Virus record (IMG/VR): IMGVR_UViG_3300032087_005153
Coordinates: 1-63,908 of that record
Source of the DNA: a virus
Length of the DNA stretch: 63,908 bases
Strand: one strand, 5' to 3'
This document shows positions 36,522 to 45,959 of this stretch, piece by piece. Below the pieces are notes generated by a model. That model did not search any database. It was not told where the DNA came from and worked only from the letters and a program-made list of their open reading frames with translations. Made by a program: the position numbers and the translations under genes. Position 1 is the stretch's first letter, and every line of letters begins with the position of its first letter.

Positions 36522-37994
36522 ATGGCATTAGATACAAGATTAATTGGACAAGCAATCGGTGGTGGTAGACCTTTAGATTTAGCAGGAGCAGTAAGGCCGG
36601 CAATAGCTCGCGGCGAACAAGCTATACTTAGGCGTCGCGCTGTAGAAAATAGACAACAAGAACTACAAGCTCAAGCTATTGCACAATTACCAATGCTCGA
36701 TGAATCACAAGTTCCAGAACAAATGCGTGAATATGCAATGACTGAAGCTATGAATATTCGCAATGAGGCTATTGCTGCTATCCAAGATAAAAATATAACT
36801 CCTATTGAAAGACAATTAGCTATTAGTAAAGCTATGGGTAAAATCAATAAGATAGCTACGCGGGCTGGTGACTTTAAACAATGGATTGCTAACCTAGCCG
36901 AAATGGGACGAGATGATTTAAGTAGATTAAATAGCAAAGAGTTGATGGACAAAGTTGATAGTATATATAAAGGTAACTTTGTTGTAGAAAATGGTGAGTT
37001 TATTTTTAATAAAGGAGAAGCAAATGAGGAGCGCAAAGATTTTAATTCTTTAGTTAATACAAGACCCATATCAAGAAGATCAGATGCTTTTTTAAGTCAA
37101 TTAAAAGCCGTAGGCCAAGAATATGAAAAATATGGCTCTATAGATGAAGAAGATTTCAAAGCTAAAGTTAAAGAAGAAGTATCGAACATGAAATACACTG
37201 ATGCGGATTTAGCTAGTATATTGGTTGACGAAATGGATGAACAAATTCCAGACGGCTTAATAGATATAATAAAAGATGATTTTGAAGATAATGGTCAAAT
37301 TGATAGTGATTACAAAATTCCTGATGTTGAAGGAGATACCTTTAAGGATCAATTAATTAAATTAGTTTCTGATAAATATGAAAATGCCGCTAGAGTTGCA
37401 TATGATAGAGCTAAAAAAGCATATAATAAAAAAGTTTCTGCTGAAGCAGCAGCTCGAAATGCAAATGATGGGGGCATGACTGCTTCATTAAGACAAGAAA
37501 TACAATTATTTGGGCCAACCGTAATGCCGTATAGCAAATTTAGTGAGACTATATCTAACATTACAGAAATGCAAGGTCCTATGCAAAATGTAGGGGTTGA
37601 CCTGCCTACTAAAATACCTGTAAGTGATGAAATGAAATCACAAACTATAGTTGATCAGCTTCGTTCAATAAATAAACAAAATCAAGGAGACTTTGCAACT
37701 AGATCAGAACAATTAGATATATTTAAAGCTAACGCTCAAACAATAGATAGTTTAAAAAATCTGTCCTCTCAACAACTTACGGATATGTTTAATACTATGA
37801 ATGGTGATGCTTTAGCTTTTTATAAAGGACAGCCATTGCAAATAGATTATAATAATCCTGATGATATTTATGATTTAATACTTAAGAATACACCGGGGTT
37901 AAGCCCAGAAGGTCAAAAATATTTTTTCAATAAATACATGGCAGATAAATATGCTAATGTAGATACATCCGGTATGCCTATAAATAAAAAATAA
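36522..37994 (+). CDS. Internal virion protein, gp15-like (490 aa)
   Basis: Predominantly helical and charged, without a signal peptide or membrane span. It sits between the gp14-like and giant gp16-like genes, the same order as T7 genes 14-15-16. Helical middle segments (QAIAQLPMLDESQVPEQM, AISKAMGKINKIATR) would fit an extended ejection-tube component. Sequence alone gives no family; assigned from gene order. Confidence 0.5.
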   Translation: MALDTRLIGQAIGGGRPLDLAGAVRPAIARGEQAILRRRAVENRQQELQAQAIAQLPMLDESQVPEQMREYAMTEAMNIRNEAIAAIQDKNITPIERQLAISKAMGKINKIATRAGDFKQWIANLAEMGRDDLSRLNSKELMDKVDSIYKGNFVVENGEFIFNKGEANEERKDFNSLVNTRPISRRSDAFLSQLKAVGQEYEKYGSIDEEDFKAKVKEEVSNMKYTDADLASILVDEMDEQIPDGLIDIIKDDFEDNGQIDSDYKIPDVEGDTFKDQLIKLVSDKYENAARVAYDRAKKAYNKKVSAEAAARNANDGGMTASLRQEIQLFGPTVMPYSKFSETISNITEMQGPMQNVGVDLPTKIPVSDEMKSQTIVDQLRSINKQNQGDFATRSEQLDIFKANAQTIDSLKNLSSQQLTDMFNTMNGDALAFYKGQPLQIDYNNPDDIYDLILKNTPGLSPEGQKYFFNKYMADKYANVDTSGMPINKK

Positions 37995-38000
37995 TATAAT

Positions 38001-41000
38001 ATGTTCGAATTAGACGGAAACCAATATACGTTAGAACAAGTTCAAGCTGCGGCTTATAAGTCGGGTATGATGTTCGATGATTATGTCCAAAAATATAAAT
38101 TTAAAGAATTGGGAAAGACAACTCCCACATCACCGGGTGCGGATGTGGAGGAAACTGCAGCACCCGAGTTGACCGTTACGGAATCACCATCGGTAGATAT
38201 TTCTTTGGAATCACCTCAAACAGGAACAACTGATTCTACATTAATAACACCTCCTCGCAAAAAAACTCCATCTGAATTAAGGATAGATGCTACAAGGAAG
38301 TCAATGGCAATGGCTAATCCTATAGCTAGTATTATGCCTGACTTTATGATACCCGTATTAGCCGATTGGACAGCTATGACAACCGAATTAGGGGCAGGGG
38401 TTGTAGATACTGCTGAAATATTATATGAATTAGGATTGTCTGGAATAAGTAATGAAACTTTTGATAGAATATCTCGGGAACAAAGAATAGACATGTCAGA
38501 GGTTTATGAGGGAGTTGATGCTCTTAGAAATATTCGAGAAAAAAAATATGATGAGCAAGGAAATGAATTAGACGCTATAGGCTTATGGCAAGCCGGTAGA
38601 AAAAGTGAATCAGCCCAACAATTTATTAGTGAAGCAATAGGTTCTTTGCCTTCTACGGTTTTATCATATATAATACCCGGTGGTGGTTCAGCTATAATAG
38701 GTATTGGAACATTTGGATCAGAATTTGAAAGAAATTTAAAAGAAAGACCAGAAGAAACTGGAATGGCAATGTTGAAAAATGCTTTTATAAAAGGTAGTGC
38801 TGAAGCTGTATTTGAATTGCTTGGTGGTAAAACTTTTAAAACATTAACAAAGGCTGCTTCAAAAGGAATGACAGAAAAAGCTGTTAAAGAAATGACACGC
38901 ACTGGAATTCCTTATGCTCTTCGCAAAATATTAGGAATAACCGGGCAAGCGGCAATAGAGGCTGGCACAGAAGCATTGACAGGGGTTACACAATTAGCAG
39001 CTGATGAAATGTTTTTTGACGACGAAATAGAAGCTGCACAATATTGGCGAACAATTATTCATAGCGGAGTAGTTGGAGGATTAATGGGTGGTGGTATTAC
39101 GGCTGGAACGGTTGGTACTCAAGTAGCATTAACTGGTGACAGAAAAAAAGCAGCAATGGCTATAATTGCACCTAAAGAATGGAGAGCTGAACAAAAAGAA
39201 ATTAGTAGAAATATTGATCGTGCAGCAAGAGACTATCAAAACGCGCCTGATAATAAAAAAGCATATTTTAAAAATAAAATAGAAGTATTAGAACAACGTT
39301 TAAATGGTAGAGCAGAAAGGTTAGCTAAAGTTTGGGATGGTTTAACTAGAGCAGAAAAAATAGAATATGCAAGATTAGTAGATGAAACTAATTCTCAATT
39401 AGATATTATAGGTAATGCTAAATATACTAATCAAGCCCAAAAAGAAGCACAAATACTTTTAGACGGTGCTTATTCTGAAATGCAGGCCATATTAGGTAAA
39501 GATAATATAAATATAGAAGATGAGCAAGCTCTTTCAAGAATAATTAAAAGCGGAGTTAGTATAGCAGAAGCAGTTGGAGTTGCTAAAAAAGTTTTAAAAA
39601 ACATAAATATACAAAATATTTCTAATGAAGTATTTCAGCAAGTATCAAAAGCGGTAACTGGTAAAAAAAGTGCATCCGACGCTATATTTTTTGATGGAAA
39701 TAATATATTTATAAATAAAGATATTTCAGCAGCTACAGAACAAACAAATGTATTAGGCCACGAACTATTACATTATGTCATGGCTAAACGGTTTAATGTT
39801 AGCGATGAATCTTTAGGTCCACTAGTAAACAGCTTTAAAGATTATTTAAAACAAACTCAGCCAGAAATACTAGAAAGAATAGAGCAAAGACTTGAAAAAG
39901 CTTATGAAGGTGAAGCGCCTTTAGAAGAATATTTAAATCTTTTTTCAGATATTATAGCTAGAGAAAAAATAATAGTTGATGAAAGTATTACTGATAAAAT
40001 AAAAAATTCAGCAACTCGTCTTTTAAATAGTTTTGGATTTGGTTCGGTTAAATTAGAAACAGGGAAAGATGTTTTTGATTTTTTAAGAAATTATACTAAA
40101 AATGTTAATAATCTAAAGTTTAAACAGCTTGGTATTGATATTACATCTGATAAAATAGGAAAAGCTATTCAAAAAGATGTTAGAGAATCAAAGTCGGTAG
40201 CTTCAGAAAAAGTACAGGAAATATACGAAGCGCAAGGGGCGGCTAATGCTATGGATATTATAGATGAGTTTAGGCCTATAACAAATAAAATAGTAAACAG
40301 ATATAAAGATGTTCCTGGATTTGAATTTCAATTATTAAGAGATGAAATAGAAACTGGTAAGCGGGGTATACTTGATATGATCATGAGCTACACACCTGAA
40401 AAAGCTAAAGGTGCACCACTAGCTGGATTTATAAATAAATTTTTACCAGCAAGAGCTATTGAAGCTGCAAACCGTATATTAAATACAGAATTTACATTAG
40501 ATGTAACCGAAGCTAAGGGAATAACAGATACTGCTACTGAAGAAACTATAGAAGCTGCTGATGAAGCCAAAATAGCTGATGAAATAAAAAGCTTGCGAAA
40601 AGAAATTGGACTTCCTGAAGAGCTTGTAAATGCCGTTAAAAACGCTGTAATAAAAACATTTGGGACTAAACTTCCAAATCCACAAGATCCTAAGTTTAGA
40701 TTAGAATTACAAAGAAGATTTAGAATTGAGCTTAAAAAGCCATTAGCTAAGTTTGTTGGTAAGCAAGCTGACTATGAATCTTTTTTACGTAATAATTTTC
40801 AGTCTATATATAATAAATTACCCCAGTCTTTAATTAATAGAAGATTTAAAGATTTTCAGGAGCCGGTACTTGATAAGAATGGTAAGCATGTAAGAGAAAA
40901 AACCGCTGAAGGTAATAAAGTATATACTAAAAAGAAAATTACTCCAGCAGAATGGGTTAAATACTTTTTAGGTACAGATGTTGGAAGATCAACTCAAGGC

Positions 41001-44000
41001 ACTAGAAAAACAGCAATAGTTGAAGCAGTTGCAGAAGAAATTGCATTTGATGCTACAATGGAAATTTTGCAAAGTCCTGATGTAATAAATAAATATCAAG
41101 ACATAGCTGGTATAACAGGTGAAGTATTACCTGAAAACTTTAAAGCTATTATAGCTAAACAAATAGATAGAGCTGAAGACTTTAAATTTTCTAAAAGTTT
41201 GCCCAATATAGCTAAAGAAGAATATAATTTAGAACAACAAGAATTAGCTAAGATACTAGATAAAAATAATTTAAATAGTTTATCTAATAAATATTCTTTA
41301 TTATCTGATAATATAATTTATGAAGCAGATCCTGCTAATATTAGATTTAGTTTAACAACTAAAGCAGATGGCAAATGGACGGCAGATCAATTAAACCCGC
41401 TTGATGAGAGCAGAGGAATATATAAATTTAAAGTAGGTGAAATAGATTATGAAATAAACGCATTTAAAGATCCTTTAAATTATAATTACGACATATTTGA
41501 GCAAACAGAAGGCATTGAAGATGGAGCCATTAATAATGATCCAAAATCATGGGGTATGACTTTTGCGTCCGCAACTACGCAAAGGGTTAATATAACAGGA
41601 TATGCATTAAAAGGCCTTACTAATCAGTTTAAAGTATTGGGGACTGTAGCTAATGCTACTATAGATTTAATTAAAAAAGAAAAATTAAATTCTATAACAT
41701 TTACTGCTAAAGAAGAAAGTAGAAAAAGATTATATAGATCTTTAAATCAAAAGTTTGCTAATGAATTAGGATGGAAAACATATGATTATCAAGCCACCGT
41801 ACCAGATGGTTCAGAAACAATATTTATAGCTTATAACCCTAAAGCTTTTAATGTTGAGCCACAAATTACAACACCTCCCCCAATAAGATTTTCAAATTCA
41901 AATTCAAAATTTAATGTTACTGCCAAAAAATTATTAACTCCTCAGGGATGGGCGGAATGGAGTAATGCTAATTATGAAGGGGCAAAGGTTTTACAAGATA
42001 AAATTGGTAATATTAAAACTAAATTAGGATCTCAAAGACCATCTTATATAATAAGTGAAAAAAGAATTAAAGGCTTTGATAAATTAACAAATAAAGAAAA
42101 ACAAATATTAAGAGAAAAAATAAATAACCTTAAAGAATCAATAATAGCTTATGAAGCAAAAACTGATTTTAATATATTAAAGCCCAAAGAGTCATTTGGA
42201 AATCCAGCTAAAAAATTCGGGCGTAATGCTACGGAAATTTTTAATAATATAAAAAACGGCAATATATTTAAATTACAAAATACATATTCAAGAATATATG
42301 ATAATATGTGGGAAAAATATTATGATATATTAGAAGAAGACTCTAATATGTTTGATTTTCTTGAATCAACTTTGCAAACTTCTAATGATGATGTTTCTCA
42401 TTGGCATAGATTAGGCGCTACATTTTTAGGTTTTGATCCTACTGCTTTAGAAGATTTTTTAACAGATAAAAATGGAAATAAAATATTAAAAACTATTTAT
42501 ACAAAACAAGGCAAAAAACAAATTCCAATAGTAAGAACTTTTGAATATGAGCATGCTGTACAAAATCATATTCAATGGAAAAGAGTATTAGATGCCGCTA
42601 AGCGCTTTGCTAAAAATAAAAATAAAAAAGGTTTTTTAGATTATCTTAAAAAGTCTAAAGAAAATTATGTTTTAATAGCAATGTCTATTACTGACTCCAA
42701 AAAAATTAATGAAGCAGGCTATGCCCATGTAATGCCAAAAAATTGGAAAAAATGGGTTGATAGGTATATTGCTTCTAATATTGATTTAAATAAAATAGTA
42801 TATATAAATTATTCAAATAATAATGCCACTATTGATGGTAATATTGCTTCTAATTTTGTAACAAGAGAATCTAAATCATTAAATAGAGATTTTAATAAAA
42901 TATTAGAGCAGTCAACAGGTATAGATTGGAAAACACGTTTTTCACCTGTTCAAGCTCGTATAATGGGTAAAGGTAAAGGTAAAAAGTTTTTTATACCTTA
43001 TTCTGCCGATGATTTTGTTGGATTATTATACACAACTTTAGCTGATAAAAAAGTTGGTGAACAGCAAATGGAATGGTATAAAGAAAACTTACTTAGACCA
43101 TTTTCTCGCGGTATTCAACAATATGAAGCTGCAAAACAAAAAGCTTTACGCGAATGGCAAATCCTTAAAAAAGAAGCTAAAAAAGATGTGCCTGGTGGTT
43201 TGGATAAAAAGAATGCTACTGGACTTACTAATCAAGATGCTGTTAGGTTATATATATGGAGAACACAAGGTATGGAAATACCAGGTGTAAAAGGCGGTGC
43301 AGCATTTGTAAATGAAAATTTAAAAATAGTTAGAAAAAATCCTGAACTAAAAGCATTTGCCGAAAGACTAATGGCTTTAAACCCAGAAGGTTATCCAGAG
43401 CCGGCTACGAATTGGGATTCAGGTGACATTACTACAGACATTGTATCATATATAAACAATGTTAAACGTAGTGAATTTTTAACTGAATGGAAAGAAAATG
43501 TTGATGAAATATTTTCTGATCAAAACAAAGAAAAGCTAAGAGCTTTATATGGAGATAATTATATTGAAGCATTAGAAGATATACTTTATAGAATGCGTAC
43601 GGGTACAAACCGTAAGTTTGGTATAAGTAAAGTTGAAAGACAATTTATGGATTGGACTAATAATTCTGTTGGTGCAATAATGTTCTTTAATGCTAGATCT
43701 GCAGTACTTCAAACATTATCGGCTGTTAACTTTATAAACTTTACAGATAATAATCCAATCAATGCTGGTGTTGCATTTTTCAATCAAAAACAATATTGGA
43801 ATGATTTTTCTGAATTATTTAATTCTGACTTTTTAAAGCAAAGAAGATCTGGATTACAAACCGATGTTAACGCTGATGAAATTGCTAGAGCGGCTAAAGG
43901 CGCTAAAAATACAGCAAGGGCAGTATTAAGTGCTTTATTAAAATTTGGATTTACACCAACGCAAATAGCTGATTCATTTGCAATTGCATCTGGTGGAGCA

Positions 44001-44909
44001 ACATTCTATCGCAATAGAATAAAAACATATTTAAAAGAAGGGATGTCAGAACAAGATGCTAAAGCTAAAGCATTTACTGATTTTCAAGAAATTGCAGAAG
44101 AAACACAGCAGTCTGCACGACCTGATCGTATATCATTACAACAAGCAAGCTCACTAGGACGTCTTATATTAGCTTTTGGTAACACACCTATGCAATATGC
44201 CCGCTTAACTAAAAAAGCCACATTAGATTTAATTAATGGGCGCGGAGATTGGAAGACAAATATGAGTAAGATTATGTATTATAGTGTAATACAGAATATT
44301 ATATTCTCTGCTTTACAGCAAGGATTATTTGCTTTATTATTTGATGATGAAGATGATGATAAACAAAAATCAAGATTATTTAGAATAGGTAATAGTAGTT
44401 TAGATACTTTATTACGCGGGGTTGGTGTTTACGGGGCAGCGGCGGCTACTTTAAAAAATATGGTCCTTGAAATTATAGATCAACAAAAATCTGGTAGACC
44501 TGATTATAGTAAAATAGCTATTGAAGCAACAGCAATATCACCTCCGATAAATTCTAAATTAAGAAAACTTGAATCTGCCGGTAAAACTTTTACGTATAAG
44601 CAATCAAAAGAAAAAGTATTTACTGAAGGATTTAGTTTAGAAAATCCTGCATTTTTAGCCGGTGGTAAAGTTATATCAGCTTTAACAAATTTACCTGCTG
44701 ATCGTGTTGTACAAAAAGCAGATCATATTTATACAGCAATGCAACCTGAAACAGAATTATGGCAATCAATTGCATTATCACTCGGGTGGAGTGAATGGGA
44801 TCTTAATATGATTGAAAACAAAACTCCTCAAAAAAATTTAACTACAAAGCAGTTACAAAATTTAATGAAAAGAAATAACAATCTTAAAAAATTAATGAAA
44901 AGGAAATGA
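38001..44909 (+). CDS. Giant internal (ejection) protein with HELLH metallopeptidase-like motif
   Basis: 2302 residues; the last of three apparent ejection-protein genes. Seen in order: an N-terminal Pro/Thr-rich linker; hydrophobic Gly/Ala-rich tracts at ~210-250 and ~340-375; LGHELLHYVMAKRF with HELLH at 587-591 and an acidic LFSDIIAREK region ~65 residues later, resembling zincin peptidases; a sigma-region-2-like helical segment at ~751-830; an acetyltransferase-like or polyvalent segment near 1200-1290 (SITFTAKEESRKRLYRSL); and a C-terminal region with FNARSAVLQTLSAVNFIN and a membrane-like stretch before LLFDDEDDD (~2095-2115). T7 gp16-type proteins enter the cell and modify the envelope; the peptidase could open peptidoglycan or process virion or host protein. 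Confidence 0.7.
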   Translation: MFELDGNQYTLEQVQAAAYKSGMMFDDYVQKYKFKELGKTTPTSPGADVEETAAPELTVTESPSVDISLESPQTGTTDSTLITPPRKKTPSELRIDATRKSMAMANPIASIMPDFMIPVLADWTAMTTELGAGVVDTAEILYELGLSGISNETFDRISREQRIDMSEVYEGVDALRNIREKKYDEQGNELDAIGLWQAGRKSESAQQFISEAIGSLPSTVLSYIIPGGGSAIIGIGTFGSEFERNLKERPEETGMAMLKNAFIKGSAEAVFELLGGKTFKTLTKAASKGMTEKAVKEMTRTGIPYALRKILGITGQAAIEAGTEALTGVTQLAADEMFFDDEIEAAQYWRTIIHSGVVGGLMGGGITAGTVGTQVALTGDRKKAAMAIIAPKEWRAEQKEISRNIDRAARDYQNAPDNKKAYFKNKIEVLEQRLNGRAERLAKVWDGLTRAEKIEYARLVDETNSQLDIIGNAKYTNQAQKEAQILLDGAYSEMQAILGKDNINIEDEQALSRIIKSGVSIAEAVGVAKKVLKNINIQNISNEVFQQVSKAVTGKKSASDAIFFDGNNIFINKDISAATEQTNVLGHELLHYVMAKRFNVSDESLGPLVNSFKDYLKQTQPEILERIEQRLEKAYEGEAPLEEYLNLFSDIIAREKIIVDESITDKIKNSATRLLNSFGFGSVKLETGKDVFDFLRNYTKNVNNLKFKQLGIDITSDKIGKAIQKDVRESKSVASEKVQEIYEAQGAANAMDIIDEFRPITNKIVNRYKDVPGFEFQLLRDEIETGKRGILDMIMSYTPEKAKGAPLAGFINKFLPARAIEAANRILNTEFTLDVTEAKGITDTATEETIEAADEAKIADEIKSLRKEIGLPEELVNAVKNAVIKTFGTKLPNPQDPKFRLELQRRFRIELKKPLAKFVGKQADYESFLRNNFQSIYNKLPQSLINRRFKDFQEPVLDKNGKHVREKTAEGNKVYTKKKITPAEWVKYFLGTDVGRSTQGTRKTAIVEAVAEEIAFDATMEILQSPDVINKYQDIAGITGEVLPENFKAIIAKQIDRAEDFKFSKSLPNIAKEEYNLEQQELAKILDKNNLNSLSNKYSLLSDNIIYEADPANIRFSLTTKADGKWTADQLNPLDESRGIYKFKVGEIDYEINAFKDPLNYNYDIFEQTEGIEDGAINNDPKSWGMTFASATTQRVNITGYALKGLTNQFKVLGTVANATIDLIKKEKLNSITFTAKEESRKRLYRSLNQKFANELGWKTYDYQATVPDGSETIFIAYNPKAFNVEPQITTPPPIRFSNSNSKFNVTAKKLLTPQGWAEWSNANYEGAKVLQDKIGNIKTKLGSQRPSYIISEKRIKGFDKLTNKEKQILREKINNLKESIIAYEAKTDFNILKPKESFGNPAKKFGRNATEIFNNIKNGNIFKLQNTYSRIYDNMWEKYYDILEEDSNMFDFLESTLQTSNDDVSHWHRLGATFLGFDPTALEDFLTDKNGNKILKTIYTKQGKKQIPIVRTFEYEHAVQNHIQWKRVLDAAKRFAKNKNKKGFLDYLKKSKENYVLIAMSITDSKKINEAGYAHVMPKNWKKWVDRYIASNIDLNKIVYINYSNNNATIDGNIASNFVTRESKSLNRDFNKILEQSTGIDWKTRFSPVQARIMGKGKGKKFFIPYSADDFVGLLYTTLADKKVGEQQMEWYKENLLRPFSRGIQQYEAAKQKALREWQILKKEAKKDVPGGLDKKNATGLTNQDAVRLYIWRTQGMEIPGVKGGAAFVNENLKIVRKNPELKAFAERLMALNPEGYPEPATNWDSGDITTDIVSYINNVKRSEFLTEWKENVDEIFSDQNKEKLRALYGDNYIEALEDILYRMRTGTNRKFGISKVERQFMDWTNNSVGAIMFFNARSAVLQTLSAVNFINFTDNNPINAGVAFFNQKQYWNDFSELFNSDFLKQRRSGLQTDVNADEIARAAKGAKNTARAVLSALLKFGFTPTQIADSFAIASGGATFYRNRIKTYLKEGMSEQDAKAKAFTDFQEIAEETQQSARPDRISLQQASSLGRLILAFGNTPMQYARLTKKATLDLINGRGDWKTNMSKIMYYSVIQNIIFSALQQGLFALLFDDEDDDKQKSRLFRIGNSSLDTLLRGVGVYGAAAATLKNMVLEIIDQQKSGRPDYSKIAIEATAISPPINSKLRKLESAGKTFTYKQSKEKVFTEGFSLENPAFLAGGKVISALTNLPADRVVQKADHIYTAMQPETELWQSIALSLGWSEWDLNMIENKTPQKNLTTKQLQNLMKRNNNLKKLMKRK

Positions 44910-45055
44910 AACCTATAACAAGTAAAACATCAACACCTTTAAAACTTAAGGATGCATGTTACAGAAAAGCAAAAGCTAAATATAGAGTATTTCCATCAGC
45001 TTATGCATCGGGTTATATTGCAAAATGTAGAAAAAGAAAAGGTAATATAAGATAA
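44906..45055 (+). CDS. Basic 49-residue marine-phage protein
   Basis: Start overlaps the giant gene's stop (ATGA) and its own stop overlaps the next start (TAATG). It has DACYRKAKAKYRVFPSAYAS then GYIAKCRKRK, a pattern I recall from many marine phages, often fused to or next to the type of protein encoded next. Two Cys could bind metal. Unknown function. Confidence 0.6.
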   Translation: MKPITSKTSTPLKLKDACYRKAKAKYRVFPSAYASGYIAKCRKRKGNIR

Positions 45056-45342
45056 TGGCTGTACGTAAAACCGAAAAAGGAGCGTCACTTAAACGTTGGT
45101 TTAAAGAAGAATGGACAGATGTACGTACAGGTAAACCATGCGGTAGAAGTAAAGGTGAAGATCGTGGAGTGCCATATTGCAGACCCAAAAAAAGAATATC
45201 AAGTAAAACACCTAAGACTGCTAGTGAAATGACAGCTGCAGAAAAAAGAAGTAAAATAAGAGAAAAAACAAATTTAGGGCAGCCACCTGGCAAACCAAAA
45301 AGAGTTAGCCCACTAACAATGAAAGCATCTTGCAAATACTAA
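45055..45342 (+). CDS. DUF5872-like basic protein (95 aa)
   Basis: Contains LKRWFKEEWTDVRTGKPCGR, then GVPYCRPKKRISSKTPKTA and a Lys-rich C-terminus ending MKASCKY. The LKRWF.E.W.DV...KPCGR...CRP.KRIS pattern matches DUF5872 proteins of viruses and phages; no activity is established. With its upstream partner it forms a conserved pair of small basic proteins. Confidence 0.65.
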   Translation: MAVRKTEKGASLKRWFKEEWTDVRTGKPCGRSKGEDRGVPYCRPKKRISSKTPKTASEMTAAEKRSKIREKTNLGQPPGKPKRVSPLTMKASCKY

Positions 45343-45343
45343 A

Positions 45344-45499
45344 ATGGTTGAAGATTTGAAAATATATGGAATAAGTATCTCGGCATTAACCGGAGGAATG
45401 ATTAGTGAAATTAATCCAATTTTATCTACTTTAGTTTTAACAGCAACACTCGTATATACTCTTATACAGATAACAGAAAAACTAAAAAAGAAAAAATAA
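45344..45499 (+). CDS. Small membrane protein (51 aa), holin-like shape
   Basis: ATG at 45344 to TAA, followed 3 bases later by the next gene. One long or two short hydrophobic segments (ISISALTGGMI and ILSTLVLTATLVYTLIQI) with an acidic N-terminus and a basic tail, EKLKKKKK-like. Topology resembles tiny holins or pinholins; the three-TM holin at 14745 is the better holin candidate. Confidence 0.55.
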   Translation: MVEDLKIYGISISALTGGMISEINPILSTLVLTATLVYTLIQITEKLKKKK

Positions 45500-45502
45500 A
45501 TT

Positions 45503-45922
45503 ATGGCATTACCTAAGAACGGCGTTGCGCGCGAAATAAGACATTATGTAGGAAGTTTATTTATATTTTTATTTGTTATAGGAATTATTGTAGCACTTAT
45601 ACAATTTCCTGTATTAGATACAAATAAAGAAGTGGTTATGATGCTTATTGGTACAATCAGTGCAAGTATTGGTCTTGTAGTGAGTACCATTACTGGAGCT
45701 AAACCAGATGATATAAATGCACTTAAAAATGAAGTCGAAAAGAAAAATAACCAAATTGATATGCTTGTAAAAGCAAAAGACAATTTAGAAGCTATGGTTA
45801 TTAATCTTCAAAAACAAATGCTAGACAATCAAGATAATGTTATGGATAAGATTATTTTGAAAGCGGCTCTTGAACATGATGATCGATACATGGCTAAAAA
45901 AGCTATGGAAAATAAAAAGTAA
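45503..45922 (+). CDS. Two-TM coiled-coil membrane protein (139 aa)
   Basis: Two membrane spans at ~18-36 and ~48-67, then a coiled-coil region rich in K, N, E and L to the C-terminus. The hydrophobic-pair-plus-coil layout could be a holin, spanin-like or inner virion membrane protein. It ends the plus-strand half just before the convergent terminator. Confidence 0.55.
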   Translation: MALPKNGVAREIRHYVGSLFIFLFVIGIIVALIQFPVLDTNKEVVMMLIGTISASIGLVVSTITGAKPDDINALKNEVEKKNNQIDMLVKAKDNLEAMVINLQKQMLDNQDNVMDKIILKAALEHDDRYMAKKAMENKK

Positions 45923-45926
45923 ATAA

Positions 45927-45956
45927 AAAGGGGATTGCCAAAAGCTTTCCCCTTAA
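45927..45956. terminator. Bidirectional terminator between convergent halves
   Basis: AAGGGGA (45928-45934) pairs with TCCCCTT (45948-45954) around a 13-base loop, flanked by A-runs on the left and TTAATTATT on the right, so it could stop transcription from both sides. It lies exactly between the last plus-strand gene (stop at 45922) and the last minus-strand gene, nrdA (stop at 45960). Confidence 0.75.
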
Positions 45957-45959
45957 TTA

